Source of the DNA: Candidatus Hydrogenedentota bacterium
GTDB lineage: Bacteria > Hydrogenedentota > Hydrogenedentia > Hydrogenedentales > SLHB01
Direction: 5' to 3'
Length of the DNA stretch: 9,231 nt
Assembly (NCBI GenBank): GCA_007136375.1
Contig: SLHB01000022.1
Location: forward strand, 1 to 9,231
Under the pieces are notes generated by a model. It saw nothing but the letters and a program-made list of their open reading frames with translations, was not told where the DNA came from and made no database searches. Position numbers and translations under genes: made by a program. How positions within the stretch are numbered: position 1 is the first letter of the stretch; the number at the start of each line of letters is the position of its first letter. Of the stretch, positions 6,329 through 9,231 are shown piece by piece.

Positions 6329-8071
6329 ATGGCAGTGACGCGCGAACGTCAAATCGGCGACATTCTGGTGGACAACGGGGTTATTAGTCCCCTCGAGTTG
6401 GATGAAGCGCTCCAGCGCCAGCGCATGACCGGCGATATGCTGGGCCGCGTACTGGTGAAGATGGGCCTGTGCGACGAGCAAGATATCGTTGAGGCCCTGG
6501 GCCAACAGGCCGGCATGGAGCGCGTCGATCTCGCCAAGCTCCGGGTGGGCGAGGACGTGCTTCGCATGGTGTCGGCCGATATCGCCAAGTTTTATAACAT
6601 CGTGCCCATCCGGCATAAAGAAGGCGTGCTTACCGTCGCCATGGCCGACCCCTTGAATGTAAGCCTGCTCGACGACCTGCGCCAGATCACCGGCTGCGAC
6701 ATTCAGGGCGCCATCAGCAACCAGCAAGACATCGCCAAGTTCCTTCAGGACAATTACGCCTACGAGGCCGAATCCATTCACCAAACGTTGGAAGACCTCC
6801 TGAAACACGTGGGCGAGGGCGAATTGACCGATGAGGAGATGGGCACGCAAGAACTCATCGCCGACGAAGAAAACCTGATTCAACTGGCCCAGGAGCCCGA
6901 GGTTATCAAGATCGTGAATCTCGTGCTGCTGGAGGCGGTGCAGAAGCGCGCCTCCGACGTGCACTTCGAGAATTTCGAAGAAGACTTCCGCATTCGGATC
7001 CGCGTGGACGGCAGGCTCCAGGAGATCGTAAGCCCACCGAAGTCGCTCGCCCTGGCCATCGTCTCCCGTGCGAAGATCATGTCCAACATGGACATCGCCG
7101 AGCGCCGCCTGCCCCAGGACGCCCGTATCGAGTTGAAGATCGGCGACTCGAGCATTGATATCCGTGTCGCCACGCTGCCCACGCTCTACGGTGAAAACCT
7201 CGTGATGCGTATCTTGGACACCACTCAAATTCAGGTGGACCTGGAGAAGCTCGGGTTTTCCGAGGACGTGCTGAAGCAAGTTTACAACACGATCTACAAG
7301 CCTAACGGCATCTTCCTCGTGACGGGCCCCACCGGTTCCGGCAAGACCACCACGCTTTACGCCTGCATCAATGAACTCAATAAGGAAAGCGTGAAGATCA
7401 TTACGACGGAGGATCCCGTCGAAGTCCAGTTGGAACAGGTCATTCAGGTGCAGGTCAAGGAGGATATTGGGCTTACTTTCGCCAAATGCCTCCGATCTAT
7501 TCTGCGGCAGGACCCGGATATCGTTCTCGTCGGCGAGATTCGTGACTGGGAAACGGCGGTTATCGCCGTTGAGGCGTCCCTCACCGGCCACATTGTGTTG
7601 AGCACGCTGCACACCAACAGCGCGCCGGAGACGGTGACCCGTTTGTTGGACATGGAAGTGGAGCCCTTCCTCATCACGAGTTCCTTGGAGGGCGTGATGG
7701 CCCAACGTCTGGTGCGGCGTCTGTGCCGGCACTGCAAGGAGAAGTACACGCCCGAGGACAAGGAAATGAACCGGCTGGGCTTGCCCGTGTCCTGGCGCAA
7801 GGATCCCAACCTCCGGTTCTTCGGGCCTAAGGGCTGCGCGGCCTGCGATTACCAAGGCTATCTTGGCCGCATGGCCCTATTCGAATACCTCACCGTGGAC
7901 GAGCACATCTGCGAGATGATCTTGCGCCGCGCCGAAGCCTGGGAAGTGCGCGACTACGCCCGCAAGCAACAGGGCATGCGCACCCTCCGCGAAGAAGGCA
8001 TCATCGCCTGTGTGAAGGGCCTGACCTCGACGGAAGAAGTGATTTTGCACACGGACAGCTACGACGAATAA
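6329..8071 (+). CDS. pilB: PilB/GspE-type pilus extension ATPase 2
   Basis: 580 residues from ATG at 6329, with a modest CGGGGA ribosome site (6318-6322) 6 bases upstream. The N-terminal MshEN-like repeats (QIGDILVDNGVIS at 8-20; MLGRVLVKMGLCD at 37-49) lack the Arg usually found two residues before the Gly. The linker (about 150-188) is acidic, without the Ser-rich tract of ATPase 1. Core motifs are Walker A GPTGSGKT (333-340), Asp box IITTEDPVE (357-365), Walker B IVLVGEIRD (398-406), His box HIVLSTLHTN (421-430) and tetracysteine Cys466/Cys469 plus Cys503/Cys506. All residues needed for ATP hydrolysis are there, so it should be active. It differs widely from ATPase 1, arguing for an old paralogue pair rather than a recent copy. 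Directly upstream of pilC, it may be the platform's main partner; this is inference. Confidence 0.93.
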   Translation: MAVTRERQIGDILVDNGVISPLELDEALQRQRMTGDMLGRVLVKMGLCDEQDIVEALGQQAGMERVDLAKLRVGEDVLRMVSADIAKFYNIVPIRHKEGVLTVAMADPLNVSLLDDLRQITGCDIQGAISNQQDIAKFLQDNYAYEAESIHQTLEDLLKHVGEGELTDEEMGTQELIADEENLIQLAQEPEVIKIVNLVLLEAVQKRASDVHFENFEEDFRIRIRVDGRLQEIVSPPKSLALAIVSRAKIMSNMDIAERRLPQDARIELKIGDSSIDIRVATLPTLYGENLVMRILDTTQIQVDLEKLGFSEDVLKQVYNTIYKPNGIFLVTGPTGSGKTTTLYACINELNKESVKIITTEDPVEVQLEQVIQVQVKEDIGLTFAKCLRSILRQDPDIVLVGEIRDWETAVIAVEASLTGHIVLSTLHTNSAPETVTRLLDMEVEPFLITSSLEGVMAQRLVRRLCRHCKEKYTPEDKEMNRLGLPVSWRKDPNLRFFGPKGCAACDYQGYLGRMALFEYLTVDEHICEMILRRAEAWEVRDYARKQQGMRTLREEGIIACVKGLTSTEEVILHTDSYDE

Positions 8072-8107
8072 GCCGCGGCTGGTTCCGGGCCGGCGCGATC
8101 GCGGCTT
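8070..8107 (+). promoter_or_regulatory. Long hairpin immediately after the ATPase 2 stop codon
   Basis: AAGCCGCG (8070-8077, overlapping the TAA stop) pairs perfectly with CGCGGCTT (8100-8107). Inside it GCTGG (8078-8082) can pair with CCGGC (8090-8094) with one G-T wobble. The sequence after it is GGGCGGCGG with no T-tract, so it looks more like an attenuator, stability or processing element than an intrinsic terminator. Confidence 0.35.
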
Positions 8108-8164
8108 GGGCGGCGGACGGGAACGAGTTGAGACACGGCGCGGCGCGCCAACCGAACCGAAGGA

Positions 8165-8193
8165 GACGGCCCGCGGAGGTTCGCGGAGCCGTC
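8165..8193 (+). promoter_or_regulatory. 11-bp hairpin in the pilC leader
   Basis: GACGGC-CCGCG (8165-8175) pairs with CGCGG (8182-8186) and GCCGTC (8188-8193), with one bulged A at 8187 and loop GAGGTT. It ends 19 bases before the AGGAGG ribosome site of pilC. It does not itself mask that site. It could protect the pilC message or shape operon expression. Confidence 0.35.
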
Positions 8194-8226
8194 AGGGGCG
8201 TGTGGGAAGGCTAGGAGGACACAACG

Positions 8227-9231
8227 GTGGCAAAGTTTGCCTATAAGGCCGTGAACCGCGATGGCAAGGAGACTTTCGGCGTAGTCGAAGCCGAGAGCCA
8301 AGCCCTGGCCATCAACGACATCCGCAATCTCGGCCTGCACCCCACCACGGTGCGGCCGGCGCGGAAGGGCGACGAGAAACGGGCCCGCAAGGAAAGCCAG
8401 AAGGGCGGCGGACTCAACGAATTTTACATTGGCGGGCTTTCCCACAAGATGATTGTGGTGATGACGCGGCAGCTCGCCACGCTCATCGACGCGGGCCTGC
8501 CGCTCTTGCGCAGCCTCAACATCCTCGTCGCCCAGCTCAAACCATCCAAGCTCCGGGATATCCTGCGCGAAATCGTGACGGACATCCAAACGGGCACGAC
8601 CTTCGCCGAGGCGCTCAGCAAGCACCCGAGGGCCTTCGATAACCTGTACGTCAACATGGTCCGGGCCGGCGAGGTCGGCGGCATGCTGGAAGTCGTGCTA
8701 AACCGCATCGCCGACTTCATGGAAAAACGCCAGGCCTTGAAACGCAAGGTCCGAGGCGCGCTCATCTATCCCATCGCCGTGCTTCTAGTCGCAACGGTCA
8801 TCGTGCTCTTCCTGCTCATGTATGTCGTGCCCACCTTCGCGGAAGTGTTCGCCGACTTTGAAGCGGAACTGCCCTGGATGACCACCTTCCTCATGGACAT
8901 GGGCGATTTCCTCCTGTACCGGTACTGGCTGCTTCTGCTCATCGTGAACAGCACGATCATTACGCTGAAATTACTGAGCAAGTCGCAGCACGTCAAGAAT
9001 CTCATGGACCGGGTGCTCCTAAAAACCAAGCTGATCGGCGACCTCATCCAGAAGGTGGCCGTGGCTCGCTTCGCGCGCACCCTTGGCACCCTCATCACCT
9101 CGGGCGTGCCCATCCTCCAATCCCTGCGGATCACGAAGGAAACCATCGGCAACGTCGTCATCGAAAACGCCGTGCAGAAAGTGCATGACAGCATTAAGGA
9201 AGGGGACACCATCGCCCAGCCCTTGGACGAA
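8227..9231 (+). CDS. pilC: PilC/GspF-type inner-membrane platform protein, 3' end cut by window edge
   Basis: 335 codons from GTG at 8227 to the edge without a stop. The start follows a strong AGGAGG (8213-8218) with 8-base spacing, and the product opens with the typical KFAYKAVNRDGK. The N-terminal cytoplasmic segment is followed by a first T2SSF domain with MTRQLATLIDAGLPLLRSL (79-97) and VRAGEVGGMLE (145-155), a transmembrane helix at about 179-202, a second hydrophobic stretch at about 231-250 and the start of the second T2SSF domain with FARTLGTLITSGVPILQSL (282-300). Full-length PilC is usually about 400 residues, so roughly 65-70 are beyond the window. In type IV pili it is the rotary platform on which PilB and PilT act. 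Its position as the last visible gene of a B-T-B-C order fits that role. Residues 45-62 are unusually Lys/Arg-rich (KGDEKRARKESQK), a variable linker in the family. Confidence 0.95.
   Translation, partial: MAKFAYKAVNRDGKETFGVVEAESQALAINDIRNLGLHPTTVRPARKGDEKRARKESQKGGGLNEFYIGGLSHKMIVVMTRQLATLIDAGLPLLRSLNILVAQLKPSKLRDILREIVTDIQTGTTFAEALSKHPRAFDNLYVNMVRAGEVGGMLEVVLNRIADFMEKRQALKRKVRGALIYPIAVLLVATVIVLFLLMYVVPTFAEVFADFEAELPWMTTFLMDMGDFLLYRYWLLLLIVNSTIITLKLLSKSQHVKNLMDRVLLKTKLIGDLIQKVAVARFARTLGTLITSGVPILQSLRITKETIGNVVIENAVQKVHDSIKEGDTIAQPLDE

Noticed and set aside
6323..7855. 510-codon minus-strand frame opposite ATPase 2
   Set aside because: Same reason: antisense shadow of a fully conserved ATPase gene, with a His/Asp/Gly-rich product of no known kind.

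Overview
The window is GC-rich, tightly coding DNA from a Gram-negative-type bacterium. The evidence for this is a type IVa pilus motor cluster, a secreted AsmA-like protein and a leftover PEP-CTERM sorting tail. PEP-CTERM tails together with doubled PilB-like ATPases would suit a planctomycete, verrucomicrobial, hydrogenedentote or similar lineage. No rRNA or other phylogenetic marker is present, so this placement is a low-confidence inference.

Left part, minus strand (1-2494). An Mrp/ApbC-type P-loop ATPase runs off the left edge. It has an N-terminal MIP18-like domain and a C-terminal DUF971 domain, the same architecture as plant HCF101. It is a probable iron-sulfur cluster carrier. About 460 bases without an intact gene follow. 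They hold a short plus-strand fragment ending in a clear PEP-CTERM tail (VIPEP, hydrophobic stretch, RCRRRR), read as the 3' remnant of a lost gene, and a small hairpin. Next, on the minus strand, comes a 244-residue signal-peptide protein with AsmA-like features.

Middle (2495-3203). A divergent intergenic region of about 700 bases contains one good sigma70-type promoter on the plus strand (TTGACA, 17-base spacer, GACAAT). It is followed by a chain of three strong hairpins and, just before the first pilus gene, a perfect 12-base palindrome. If the promoter is real, the transcript has a leader of roughly 490 bases.

Right part, plus strand (3204-9231). The order is pilB-like ATPase 1, pilT, pilB-like ATPase 2, pilC (cut by the right edge). 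The two extension ATPases would power pilus assembly through the PilC inner-membrane platform, and PilT would power retraction. All three ATPases keep their Walker A, Asp-box, Walker B and His-box motifs. The two PilB-like proteins differ in the N-terminal MshEN-type (c-di-GMP-binding family) motifs and in the linker, which suggests division of labour. The genes are spaced 83-155 bases apart, and each gap contains inverted repeats, so expression may be tuned gene by gene within one operon. I see no CRISPR array, IS element, tRNA or rRNA.
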